Origin: UBA2779 sp965232165
GTDB taxonomy: Bacteria; Spirochaetota; Spirochaetia; DSM-2461
Direction: 5' to 3'
Assembly (NCBI GenBank): GCA_965232165.1
Contig: CBDDOY010000002.1
Span: 186,001 to 250,000 of the forward strand
Length of the DNA: 64,000 nucleotides
The notes below the pieces were generated by a model that saw only the letters and a program-made list of their open reading frames with translations, ran no database searches and had not been told where the DNA came from. Positions 16,762 to 25,354 of this stretch are shown in pieces; position 1 is the stretch's first letter, and each line of letters starts with the position of its first letter. The translations under genes and the position numbers were made by a program.

Positions 16762-16940
16762 CGTACACGCACCTACCGGTATAATGCCCGGTGCCAGTTG
16801 ACCGAGGAGGTAAACCAGTTGGGGATAAGCCAAACGTTTCGGTACAACAACCAGGGGGAGCTGAGAGAACACCGGGACTTTGAGGGTAATCTCTATGAGT
16901 ACCGCTATGATGACTACGGCAGGAGAACCCAAAGGTTCTA
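16762..16940 (+). pseudogene. Rhs YD-repeat fragment (F2)
   Basis: Frame 1 reads RTRTYRYNARCQLTEEVNQL, then FRYNNQGELREHRDFEGN and LYEYRYDDYGRRTQRF. It is clearly related to F1 (7972-8246) but more diverged than the core block copies. It is joined out of frame to the next tip, in the same frame relation as F1 to its downstream part. Confidence 0.8.
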
Positions 16941-17308
16941 CTTCAACTTATTCAAAGGAGATTTCATCTGAACAAGCGCAGGATATAGATGACTGGTGGA
17001 CAGACTTGGAAGCAAGTGGAGCCAATTACAATTATGGCGGTAAAGCAGTAGATTCCAGCAGCACTTACTGTACTGAAAGTGTTGTTGATAGTTTGAATGA
17101 TACAGGTGTTCTGGATAGCAGTGAGAGCGCAATTGTAAATGCTCCTTATGCCAAATGGGGGCAAAGCTTTCCTTCTATCATTCCAAATGGGTTGCAGAAA
17201 TTAGCAAATGCCTTGCAAAATTTAGTTAGCCCCAATCCAAATGAGTTTGAAGAGCGAGTCAGTCAACTCAAAAATCTGCATTCATCACCTTCCGGCAATA
17301 CTCCATAA
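16880..17308 (+). CDS. Orphan toxin tip behind an Rhs fragment, possible Cys hydrolase
   Basis: 142 residues from TTG 16880; an ATG at 16895 is an alternative. The first about 18 residues read fragment F2 in its second frame. The tip then starts near GSTSTYSKEISSEQAQDIDD. It contains ANYNYGGKAVDSSSTYCTES with C64 and VVDSLNDTGVL, then APYAKWGQSFPSIIPNGLQK. A lone Cys at the head of a helix followed by a small-residue turn is seen in NlpC/papain-like folds, but I see no certain His partner, so this is weak. The downstream gene follows after 11 bases. Confidence 0.55.
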   Translation: MRVISMSTAMMTTAGEPKGSTSTYSKEISSEQAQDIDDWWTDLEASGANYNYGGKAVDSSSTYCTESVVDSLNDTGVLDSSESAIVNAPYAKWGQSFPSIIPNGLQKLANALQNLVSPNPNEFEERVSQLKNLHSSPSGNTP

Positions 17309-17319
17309 AGGATAAGACT

Positions 17320-18357
17320 ATGAAAATATACTTCTTACTAATTTTATTAATAACTATAATGCCCCTTAATTCTTTGTTAAGCCGGACAATAACTGCCTAT
17401 TCTCAGCTTGAACCGGAAATTAACAAAATAGGCAATGAAGTAGATAGTAATAGAATATTCATTTTTTTTGATTACGGTGGAAGTACAGGAGGAGATGATG
17501 AAACATTGGTATTATATGAATTGCCTAAAAATTATGAAACAATCCTTACTAAGGATATAGTAGATTTTAACATTAATCAATTTCATCTTTCATTTTGGGA
17601 TCCGCATAATAGAATAAATTACTGTTATTTAATAAAAGAAGGCGGAAATCGGCTATCAAAAGGAAGCGGCTGGCACGAATTGTATTTTAGCAAAGATGAT
17701 CTGAAATTTACATTCACTGATATAAATACCCCTCTGTTTGAAGAAAGAAAGAGTCCTCCGGCGGTCTTCTTAAAGGACAGCGGCTATAATCTGTTAATTG
17801 ATTACAGCTATGAAGACAGGCTGTATTCACAGGAAGTGAAGATAGCTGATATTCAAACGGATAAAATAATTTGGGAATCGTCAATACAAACTAAAGGCAG
17901 ATGGAATTCATTTAAAAATATATATTGGATAAGCGGCAAGTGGTTATTCATTGAGGATACATTTATTACCAGTATGCGTGATGATGAGCAGGCTAATTAC
18001 AATTTATTCAATTTTCATATTGAAGAAACAAAATCCTATCATCCAGATAAAATAATTGGTTATGGGCAGGGATATATTATTACTACATCAAAAGATTTTT
18101 ATGGTATTACTATTCAAGATCCTGAAGGACATATTATCTTCAAAGATGATAAGTTTGATTTAGTAGGTATGCTGAGGGATCATATATTTCCGAATCCTTA
18201 TATCTATATGGCTTACTTTGACAGCCCCTTTGTTTACTATGAAGTTAAGTCATATGTCGGAACAATAAGACCTTGCTGTTCAGTCATTGTAGACTTAAAA
18301 AACTTGAAATCATACAGGACCACAGATTATAGAACTTCTATATTGGGGATATTTTAA
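17320..18357 (+). CDS. Exported protein, candidate immunity protein (unrecognised)
   Basis: 345 residues with a signal peptide (MKIYFLLILLITIMPLNSLL) and AAGGAT upstream of the ATG. The mature protein is AT-rich in codon use and appears beta-rich, with many aromatic residues (for example FIFFDYGGSTGGDDETLVLY and WISGKWLFIEDTFI). No domain is recognised; a propeller-like fold is possible but not shown. It is larger than most immunity proteins, like the WG-repeat protein of the second cassette. It follows the last orphan tip of the array, which is the basis for the proposed role. Confidence 0.6.
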   Translation: MKIYFLLILLITIMPLNSLLSRTITAYSQLEPEINKIGNEVDSNRIFIFFDYGGSTGGDDETLVLYELPKNYETILTKDIVDFNINQFHLSFWDPHNRINYCYLIKEGGNRLSKGSGWHELYFSKDDLKFTFTDINTPLFEERKSPPAVFLKDSGYNLLIDYSYEDRLYSQEVKIADIQTDKIIWESSIQTKGRWNSFKNIYWISGKWLFIEDTFITSMRDDEQANYNLFNFHIEETKSYHPDKIIGYGQGYIITTSKDFYGITIQDPEGHIIFKDDKFDLVGMLRDHIFPNPYIYMAYFDSPFVYYEVKSYVGTIRPCCSVIVDLKNLKSYRTTDYRTSILGIF

Positions 18358-18443
18358 AGCATAGGATTGTTAATTCCGGCGTTCTCTGCTTATGGAGAGG
18401 GATGTTTTTTATTTACAAGTGAAATACACAATCCCCGTTGTCC

Positions 18444-18668
18444 GTGTCAACACCGGAGTAAAATTGCAGACTTCCGGTAATCTTTTAGAAGTCGACGACT
18501 CCTGTTTTCATTCTGTCTTTCACAGGGCATTGTCACCTACACCGATTTTCAGGAAGGACTGGACCCGCGGCCTCTTTCCATCGGGAAACGAAAGCGGTAC
18601 ACTGGCCGGAGCGGACAGGCAGAAGACACGAAGAGATTATCACCCAGGCTTGGGAGAAATAGCCCCGG
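18444..18668. repeat. 225 bp direct repeat, right copy (R2)
   Basis: The second copy of 3436-3658, in the same orientation. It keeps the TCTTTTAGAAGTCGACGACT and GGCCGGAGCGGACAGGCAGA segments, but small insertions break the reading frame seen in the left copy. It closes the Rhs array on the right. Confidence 0.75.
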
Positions 18669-18784
18669 CACAGAACGGCGAAACTGTTTGCTGGCCTAAC
18701 CCGCCCGGGACCGCTGATACAACCTGTCAGCAGGATCATCACTACCGACAATGTGCATAAGACTGCGTTAATTCTCATCCTCAT
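18669..18784 (-). pseudogene. Lipoprotein gene fragment
   Basis: On the minus strand an ATG at 18782-18784 with GGAGGTG upstream opens MRMRINAVLCTLSVVMILLT followed by GC. This is a lipoprotein signal peptide with an LTGC lipobox. After about ten more residues the frame enters repeat R2, so only the start of the gene survives. Confidence 0.5.
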
Positions 18785-19430
18785 CTGAACACCTCCATCT
18801 CTATCTTCATACGCCGGTTCAGGTCTCAGCCTTCCCTGGTATTTGGATCACCCTGCGGACTGCTTCCACCGGATCCTCGTATTTCACCCACTGTCACCTT
18901 AAGAATTCGGCCATGGCTTGAGTTCGGGCATCCGACAGACTTCGCATTTCGACATCTTCTCCTGCCTGCATATTTCGACGGAATTTACCACTGATTCCAA
19001 AGGAAAGCTGCCGCCCTGCAGCCTTCACGCTACCTGCTTCTTTAACTATCCTGAATGGTAACTTTCTGCCAAAGGTTTCGTCCATTTTTCTTGCCAGCCG
19101 AGTCGCCTTTCAACAATGGCGTCAGCTATGGCTGATTCGCCGATTACTCCATGACAGGCGGAAACTGAAAGCTGCGATATGGTAATCGTGGGTTTTCTGC
19201 CATGCCGATCTTCAGGATCGGTAATTCTGCCTTGTAGATTCTGGCCAGTTCTCTGGGGAGATTTATATCAGGTTGTAACATTTCAAACAGTCTTGATTAA
19301 CATGCTCTATGCGGTGTAAGACAATTGTATAGTGTCAGGAAAAATGTGGATGCATCGATAATGCGGTACAAAGTCGCAGTCTAAGAAGCTGAAACTATAT
19401 TTTTGGACCTTATTTTCCTTACACTTCAAG
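18785..19430. other. Gap without a supported gene
   Basis: 646 bases between the Rhs array and the two-component system. There are open stretches on the minus strand (for example about 60 codons ending at 18894), but none has a family, a good start and a continuous frame. It looks like decayed DNA at the array border. Confidence 0.5.
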
Positions 19431-20642
19431 ATGATTGCAATGAAAATGAAATTCCGGCACTTAAGACAGCATCTCCTCATAATTCTTACCATCATATCTT
19501 TCATCGTTCATCTCTTTTCAGGGAAGCCTCTCCCGGCACTCCCTTTTCTTGTTCCCATGTCTCTCCTCTTCGTCCTTCTGTCAGTGAGCTGCATCGGATG
19601 GAGTTTGATTCAGCGTTCGGGCATAGGCCGCATCATTCCTTTTTTGGAACTCATTTCAATGACTCTCTGCTACTTTACAGGTATTGTTCCGATTTATCTG
19701 CTTGTTTTCCCGTTCTCACTCCTCGCCGTGAGGCAGATGCTTACAGGCATTCCCTGCATGATTCTAAGATATGGGCTATTGCCTGTCTCCGCAGTTATCG
19801 GGCTGATACCCATAGATGGCGCTGAGCACTTTAGATGGGTCCTCCTCATTGTTTTCTCGTTCTTGCTGATATTGCTGACTGAAGAGAATGAGAGCGCGGT
19901 GGAAGAACGATTGAAGGATTTGAAATTGAGCGTCGAGAATAAAATCGCCCTCTTGTCCACACTCTCCCATGAGATACGCACTCCCCTGACAGTGATACAA
20001 TCCTCTGTTGATATCATTCTGGAAGGCCGAACGGGGCCATTGACCGATGCCCAGACGCGATTTCTTGAATCCTCCGCAGTCAATGTCAGACGGTTGATAA
20101 CACTTTCGGAAAACATTCTTGGCAGTATCAAGGTGGAGCGTCCCTGGTTCAAGGTCATATTGGCTCCATTGGATATCCGGAAGTTAATTATCAATGTCGC
20201 TCGGCAGATGGAACCCATTCTCACGGAGAAGCACCAGTCAATGCGCTATTCTTTTCCTAAATGGCTGCCCCGGCCAATGGGTGATGATACCTGGATTCAG
20301 CAGGTTTTGATCAATCTGGTGCACAATGCCAGCAAGCATCTGGCTCATGGCGGTTCCATTCTTATCAGTGTTACGGAAAACGAACAGTATATCGTCGTCT
20401 CGGTTAGCGATGATGGCTCCGGCATGAAGAACTTTGACAGGGTGCGTGTATTCGGTGAATTCTATCAGGGGGGTGGGGATAGTTCAGGCAGAGAGATGGA
20501 TGGTTTTGGGTTGGGGCTCACTATTGTACAGAGAGTCATTGAAAAACATGGCGGGAAAGTCTATGTCGGATCGGTTGAACAGATTGGAACCACTGTTTCC
20601 TTCACCCTGCCAAAATATATCGAAGGGAGATCAGGAAAATGA
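19431..20642 (+). CDS. Membrane sensor histidine kinase
   Basis: 403 residues. The N-terminal about 150 residues hold five to six membrane segments with almost no periplasmic loop, so the signal is probably sensed in or at the membrane. The kinase part is complete: H box STLSHEIRTPLTV with H180, N box INLVHNASKHL with N299, G1 box VSDDGSGM near 326-332 and G2 box GFGLGLTIV near 358-365. Its stop overlaps the response regulator start (ATGA at 20639), so they form one unit. Placed just ahead of an iron-type ABC importer, it probably controls that importer. The inducing signal is not shown. Confidence 0.9.
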   Translation: MIAMKMKFRHLRQHLLIILTIISFIVHLFSGKPLPALPFLVPMSLLFVLLSVSCIGWSLIQRSGIGRIIPFLELISMTLCYFTGIVPIYLLVFPFSLLAVRQMLTGIPCMILRYGLLPVSAVIGLIPIDGAEHFRWVLLIVFSFLLILLTEENESAVEERLKDLKLSVENKIALLSTLSHEIRTPLTVIQSSVDIILEGRTGPLTDAQTRFLESSAVNVRRLITLSENILGSIKVERPWFKVILAPLDIRKLIINVARQMEPILTEKHQSMRYSFPKWLPRPMGDDTWIQQVLINLVHNASKHLAHGGSILISVTENEQYIVVSVSDDGSGMKNFDRVRVFGEFYQGGGDSSGREMDGFGLGLTIVQRVIEKHGGKVYVGSVEQIGTTVSFTLPKYIEGRSGK

Positions 20643-21352
20643 AGGACGAGCGCAAATCGGATCAAACAATTCTTATTGTTGATGATGATGAGCATATCAG
20701 AGAATTACTCCGATTTCTCCTGGATGACGAAGGGCATGCGGTAGAATGTGCCGAGGATGGTGAGCAGGCTCTGTGCATGGTCCGGCCTGAAAAGACGGGG
20801 TTGGTGATACTCGACATCAATCTTCCTGGGATTGATGGATTCACTGTATGCCGTGAGCTTGGAAAACTGGAGATACCTGTGCTGTTTCTCAGCAGCCGGG
20901 ACGAGGAGCATGATGTTATCTACGGCCTGGAAATCGGGGCATTGGATTACATAAGAAAACCATTCAACAATAGGGAATTGATTCTAAGGGTGGAGAATCT
21001 CATCGGCCGCAAGCCCTCGCCGCCAGGTTCCCATCATGGATATCAATGCGGCGGACTCCGGATCGATCTGGAGGAGCGATCTCTACTCTGCAATGGCTGT
21101 GCTGTCCATTTATCACCTATCGAATTCGACTTGCTGGCCCTGTTGATGAGCCGGCGCGGGGCCGTAGTCTCCAACAAAGAGATTCTCGGCAACATCTGGG
21201 GAAATGACGATTGGATAGGAGGACAGGAGCTTGTCAAGGTGAATATCCGCAGGCTGCGAATGAAAATCGAACCCGACCCCCATTCCCCGACATACATTGT
21301 CAACCAGTGGGGACGCGGTTACCGGTTTCAAGGGGCTGTCACCAAATTGTAA
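20639..21352 (+). CDS. OmpR-family response regulator
   Basis: 237 residues. The receiver domain (about 9-125) has the acidic pair DDD at 15-17, the phosphorylated Asp at D59 in VILDINLPG and the Lys in YIRKPFN. The C-terminal winged helix (about 140-235) has LSPIEFDLLALLMSRRG and the recognition helix region VNIRRLRMKIE, ending in GRGYRF, all typical of OmpR/PhoB. It overlaps the kinase gene by four bases. The binding-protein gene starts 84 bases downstream, leaving room for a promoter. It is probably the activator or repressor of the importer behind it. Confidence 0.92.
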   Translation: MKDERKSDQTILIVDDDEHIRELLRFLLDDEGHAVECAEDGEQALCMVRPEKTGLVILDINLPGIDGFTVCRELGKLEIPVLFLSSRDEEHDVIYGLEIGALDYIRKPFNNRELILRVENLIGRKPSPPGSHHGYQCGGLRIDLEERSLLCNGCAVHLSPIEFDLLALLMSRRGAVVSNKEILGNIWGNDDWIGGQELVKVNIRRLRMKIEPDPHSPTYIVNQWGRGYRFQGAVTKL

Positions 21353-21435
21353 CAAATTGTCCCTGTATTGTTTCTTGCGCAGACGTGCTGTATGCTTCTA
21401 TCCTGCTGGAGAAGATCAAAAATCAGGGGGATCTT

Positions 21436-22467
21436 ATGAAGAAAAATCTCATTTTACTGACATTGTTTATGATAGCAGGCATTGGAGTATTTGCAAACGG
21501 CAGCGGTGAAAAGGCACAGACGATTACCGCCTATACAACTCTGGATGAAGAACTCGCCAGAAAGGTATTCAATGCCTTTTCCGACACAACCGGTATTCAG
21601 GTTGATTGGGTACGCCTGTCCACCGGAGAAGCCGTGGCCCGTCTGGAAGCTGAGCGGGAAAACCCGCAGGCCAGCATCTGGTACGGAGGTGTCGGTCTTG
21701 GCCATATTGAGGCCAAAAATAAGGGACTTACGATGCCTTACGACTCTCCTGCGGCAGCCATGCCTGAACAGTTCCGCGATAAGGACCGCTATTGGTCTGG
21801 TATCTATGCCGGGCCTCTCTGCTTCGAGAGCAACACCATGAGTTTGGAGAAATATGGATTGAAGGCACCCGCTTCCTGGGAAGAACTCGCCGATCCGGTA
21901 TATGAAAACCATATACAGATGGCCAATCCCGGTTCTTCTGGCACAGCCTACAATGTTCTGGCCACGATGGTGCAGATTCTTGGGGAAGACGAAGCCTTCG
22001 AGTATATGCAGCGCCTGGATAAAAACATCACCCAGTACACCCGCAGCGGATCGGCTCCGGGAAGGAATGCCGCCATTGGCGAGATCACCATTGCGATAGG
22101 TTACGCCCATGATGGGGTAAAACTCGTCGATCAGGGCTATCCCTTGACTATCACCTTCCCCTCGGAAGGCACTGGGTATGAGGTTGCCTCGGTCAGTTTG
22201 ATTAAGGACGGACCGGTTGAAGAATTGGAAGCTGCCAAGAAGCTCTACGACTGGGCTCTTAGCAAAGACGCAGCAGAAATATATACGACCGTTTTCTCTG
22301 TCCCCTTTGTCGATGTACCGCTTCCCAAAGGCGCCAAGCCCATCAGCGAAGTGAACACGATAACTCAGGACGATGAATGGTCTGCTGCGAATAAAACCCG
22401 GCTGGTTGAGAAGTGGAACCAAGTCATTGGCGGTGAGGCGCGTACCGAACCCCCCAAGAAAAAATAA
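21436..22467 (+). CDS. Iron-type ABC transporter substrate-binding protein
   Basis: 343 residues. The ATG at 21436 is preceded by GGGGGATCTT and opens a signal peptide (MKKNLILLTLFMIAGIGVFA) with NGSGEK after it; an open frame further upstream is a shadow of the regulator gene. The sequence ITAYTTLDEELARKVFNAFS, then WVRLSTGEAVARLEAERENP and ASIWYGG, is characteristic of the ferric-iron (FbpA/AfuA/FutA) binding proteins. SPLCFESNT-like and GYAHDG segments also fit. Related proteins carry polyamines, thiamine or phosphonates, so iron is likely but not certain. The permease and ATPase follow directly. Confidence 0.85.
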   Translation: MKKNLILLTLFMIAGIGVFANGSGEKAQTITAYTTLDEELARKVFNAFSDTTGIQVDWVRLSTGEAVARLEAERENPQASIWYGGVGLGHIEAKNKGLTMPYDSPAAAMPEQFRDKDRYWSGIYAGPLCFESNTMSLEKYGLKAPASWEELADPVYENHIQMANPGSSGTAYNVLATMVQILGEDEAFEYMQRLDKNITQYTRSGSAPGRNAAIGEITIAIGYAHDGVKLVDQGYPLTITFPSEGTGYEVASVSLIKDGPVEELEAAKKLYDWALSKDAAEIYTTVFSVPFVDVPLPKGAKPISEVNTITQDDEWSAANKTRLVEKWNQVIGGEARTEPPKKK

Positions 22468-22478
22468 ACTAGGAATCT

Positions 22479-24182
22479 ATGGCCATTCCGTCTTCCGGCA
22501 CACGGCGTTTTCTTTCTACGCCGTCGATGGACAGGTATTATCAGCTATTCCGGGAACCGGCGCTTCTCATCGGTGTAATCGCAATCTTTCTGCTACTGGG
22601 GCTATTCATTTTGTATCCTCTTTTCTCTGTAGCCAGATTGAGCCTTACGCCGGAAGGCCGGTTTTCCGGTGAAGTCTTCCACCAGGTTTTTTCCACACCA
22701 CGGTATTTCCGTTCCATAAAGAACAGCGTCCTGCTTGGCACCATCGTTGCGTCAACTTCGACATTGCTGGGTTTTGCCTTTGCCTTTGCTCTGACACGAG
22801 CCCGGATAGCCGGGCGGAAGTTCTTCCAGGCGATGGCTGTTTTACCGATTATTTCTCCCCCCTTTATGTTTGCCCTGTCGGTTGTCCTGCTCTTTGGCCG
22901 GAATGGCCTGATTACCGCAAAACTGCTTGGTTTGGAGATGGCAGGCATCTATGGCCTCAAGGGCTTGGTGATTGTTCAAACCATCAGTATGTTTCCGATT
23001 GCCTACATGACCCTGTCAGGGATCCTCCAGGGGATAGACCCCGATCTGGAATCCTGTGCAATGAATCTTGGGGCCAGGCGCCGACGGGTCTTCTTGACGG
23101 TAACTCTGCCTCTTTCGCTGCCCGGTATACTGGCATCCTGGCTGCTGGTTTTTGTGAGCAGCATGACCGACTTCGGGAATCCCATCATACTGGGAGGCGA
23201 CTTCAATGTTATGTCGGTTCAGGCATATCTTGAATTCACCGGCATGGGGAACCTCCCGAGGGGAGCGGCATTAGCCATCCTCCTTCTGGTTCCCACCATC
23301 GCTGTCTTCTTCATCCAGAAGGCGCTGTTAGGGAAAAAGAACTTTGTAACCATCACAGGGAAATCTTCCAGGCGAAGTACGGCGGTCTCAACAAGAATGG
23401 CTGAGGTATCGCTGACAGCCGTTTGCGCCGTGGTTTCGGGATTCATACTTTTATTCTATATAACCATTATTTCGGGCAGCTTCATCAAGCTTTGGGGGAT
23501 CAATTGGACTTTTACTCTGGAGCATTTTGCATACAGTCTCGATGTCGGATTGACAACTCTCAGGAATACCCTGCTCCTTGCGCTGATAAGCACCCCCATT
23601 ACCGCCTTACTGGGCATGGTGATTTCATTTCTCGTCGTTCGAAAAAAATTTCCGGGCCGTCATCTGATGGAAGTTCTGGCAATGCTCAGTTTCGCCATAC
23701 CTGGAACCGCTGTGGGAATCGGTTACATCCTCGCGTTTAACAAGGCTCCATTTGAACTTTCAGGTACAGCCTTCATTCTTATAACCTGCTACGTCTTCAG
23801 AAATGTTCCTATCGGGGTTGAAGGCGGCATAGCTGCATTGAAGCAGATTTCACACGATATAGAAGAATCTTCCGTGAACCTTGGGGCTAACAGCGCTGTT
23901 ACTTTCAGAAGGATTTCACTCCCGCTGATAAGGCCCGCATTCTTCTCCGGCGCAACCTTCGCGTTTGTCCGCAGCATGACCGCCATCAGTGCGATCATAT
24001 TCCTGGTGTCGGCACGGTGGAATCATCTGACTGTACTGATACTTGCCCAGACAGAAATCCTGCGCTTAGGGGTGGCCTCGGTGATGTCCACAGCACTGAT
24101 TTTCATCATCATGTCGGGTATTTTTATCATCATGAAACTCACCGGTCTTGGCCGTGAGCAGATATTCGGAACCACGAAATAA
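22479..24182 (+). CDS. Iron-type ABC transporter permease, double domain
   Basis: 567 residues with about 12 membrane segments in two homologous halves, as in FbpB/AfuB, where the two permease domains are fused. Each half has a binding-protein-dependent transport loop: ESCAMNLGARRRRVFLTVTL near 190-210 and ESSVNLGANSAVTFRRISLP in the second half, which contact the ATPase. It starts 11 bases after the binding-protein gene and ends 23 bases before the ATPase gene, so the three form one operon. The start at 22479 has a weak ribosome site; an ATG at 22527 is possible. Confidence 0.9.
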   Translation: MAIPSSGTRRFLSTPSMDRYYQLFREPALLIGVIAIFLLLGLFILYPLFSVARLSLTPEGRFSGEVFHQVFSTPRYFRSIKNSVLLGTIVASTSTLLGFAFAFALTRARIAGRKFFQAMAVLPIISPPFMFALSVVLLFGRNGLITAKLLGLEMAGIYGLKGLVIVQTISMFPIAYMTLSGILQGIDPDLESCAMNLGARRRRVFLTVTLPLSLPGILASWLLVFVSSMTDFGNPIILGGDFNVMSVQAYLEFTGMGNLPRGAALAILLLVPTIAVFFIQKALLGKKNFVTITGKSSRRSTAVSTRMAEVSLTAVCAVVSGFILLFYITIISGSFIKLWGINWTFTLEHFAYSLDVGLTTLRNTLLLALISTPITALLGMVISFLVVRKKFPGRHLMEVLAMLSFAIPGTAVGIGYILAFNKAPFELSGTAFILITCYVFRNVPIGVEGGIAALKQISHDIEESSVNLGANSAVTFRRISLPLIRPAFFSGATFAFVRSMTAISAIIFLVSARWNHLTVLILAQTEILRLGVASVMSTALIFIIMSGIFIIMKLTGLGREQIFGTTK

Positions 24183-24205
24183 TCGCAAGTGTTTAAGGAA
24201 ATGCC

Positions 24206-25306
24206 ATGAGCAGCAGCAATCAAGCGTATTTGATCCTCAGCAATTTAATTAAGGAATTCCACGATGGCAGAGGAAATACCGTTCGGGCCGTCGATGATAT
24301 CTCGCTCAATGTTGCAAAGGGTGAGTTTGTTACAATGCTTGGTCCCTCCGGGTGCGGAAAGACCACCACATTGCGTATGATTGCCGGTTTTGAACTCCAG
24401 AACAGTGGGGATATCACTCTGGGCGGGAAACTTATCAACAGTGTACCGGCTTTCGAGCGGAACATGCCCATGGTGTTCCAGAGCTATGCCCTATTCCCCC
24501 ACCTCACCATCTTTGAAAACATCGCCTACGGCCTGAGGATTCGCAAGTATCCCAGGGAGGCCATCGCCAATGACGTTTCAATGGCCTGTCAGATGGTGAA
24601 TTTAGTCGGACTGGAAGGCCGTTATCCCGGGGAACTATCCGGTGGTCAGCAGCAGCGGGTGGCCCTGGCCAGGGCGCTGGTGCTCAAACCGGAGATCATC
24701 CTATTCGACGAACCTCTCTCCAATCTCGATGCCAAGCTGAGAATACAGACCCGTACAGAAATCAAGCAAGTTCAGCAAATGCTTGGGATTACAGCCGTCT
24801 ATGTAACCCATGATCAGGTTGAAGCTCTGAGTATCAGCGATACCATCGTTATCATGAACAATGGCAGGATTGTACAGGTCGGCAGCCCCGAAGAAATTTA
24901 CAACCATCCGGTTAGCACATTTGTCTCAGATTTCATCGGCAATGCCAATTTCATAGAAGGTACTGTCAAAAACATAACAGATTCGGTCTTCACAATCGAT
25001 CTGGAAGGACTGGATGTTCATGTCCCGGCAAAGAATGCCGGGCAGGGTATCTCTCTTGGCGACGAAGTGACCATGGCCATCAAACCTGAGGCGGTGGAGG
25101 TGCTTCCCGCAGGCAATGCCTATCCGGCTAAGGTGGAAGTCAGTTCCTTTCTCGGCTCCATTACCGAATACAAGATTGTCTTCGCCAATAGGTTTTTAAC
25201 CGCCATCAAACCGAATACGGTCGGCGAAGTGAAGAATTTCAGGGTGGGAGAAGATGTTTCGGTAGCTTTCAGGAGTGAGTTCTTCCGAATCTATTGCAAG
25301 ACTTGA
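24206..25306 (+). CDS. Iron/polyamine-type ABC transporter ATP-binding protein
   Basis: 366 residues. Walker A is GPSGCGKT at 46-53, the Q loop is in MVFQSYALFPH near 89-99, the signature is LSGGQQQ at 144-150, Walker B is IILFDEP near 164-170 and the switch His is in VTHDQVEAL. The C-terminal third is a TOBE domain (ANFIEGTVKNI, EVTMAIKPEAVEVLP), as in FbpC and PotA. AAGGAA precedes the ATG. It supplies energy to the permease encoded just upstream. Confidence 0.92.
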   Translation: MSSSNQAYLILSNLIKEFHDGRGNTVRAVDDISLNVAKGEFVTMLGPSGCGKTTTLRMIAGFELQNSGDITLGGKLINSVPAFERNMPMVFQSYALFPHLTIFENIAYGLRIRKYPREAIANDVSMACQMVNLVGLEGRYPGELSGGQQQRVALARALVLKPEIILFDEPLSNLDAKLRIQTRTEIKQVQQMLGITAVYVTHDQVEALSISDTIVIMNNGRIVQVGSPEEIYNHPVSTFVSDFIGNANFIEGTVKNITDSVFTIDLEGLDVHVPAKNAGQGISLGDEVTMAIKPEAVEVLPAGNAYPAKVEVSSFLGSITEYKIVFANRFLTAIKPNTVGEVKNFRVGEDVSVAFRSEFFRIYCKT

Positions 25307-25354
25307 GTGCGCTCCGACGAGATCGAATGAAGAACTTGCCTCAGAGGTATCAAT

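Noticed and set aside
18894..19085. 63-residue minus-strand frame at the array border
   Set aside because: There is no ribosome site, no family and no partner gene. The composition alone is not enough to call a gene.
21211..21435. N-terminal extension of the iron-type binding protein
   Set aside because: It is the shadow of the response regulator gene. The ATG at 21436 has a strong ribosome site and a proper signal peptide.
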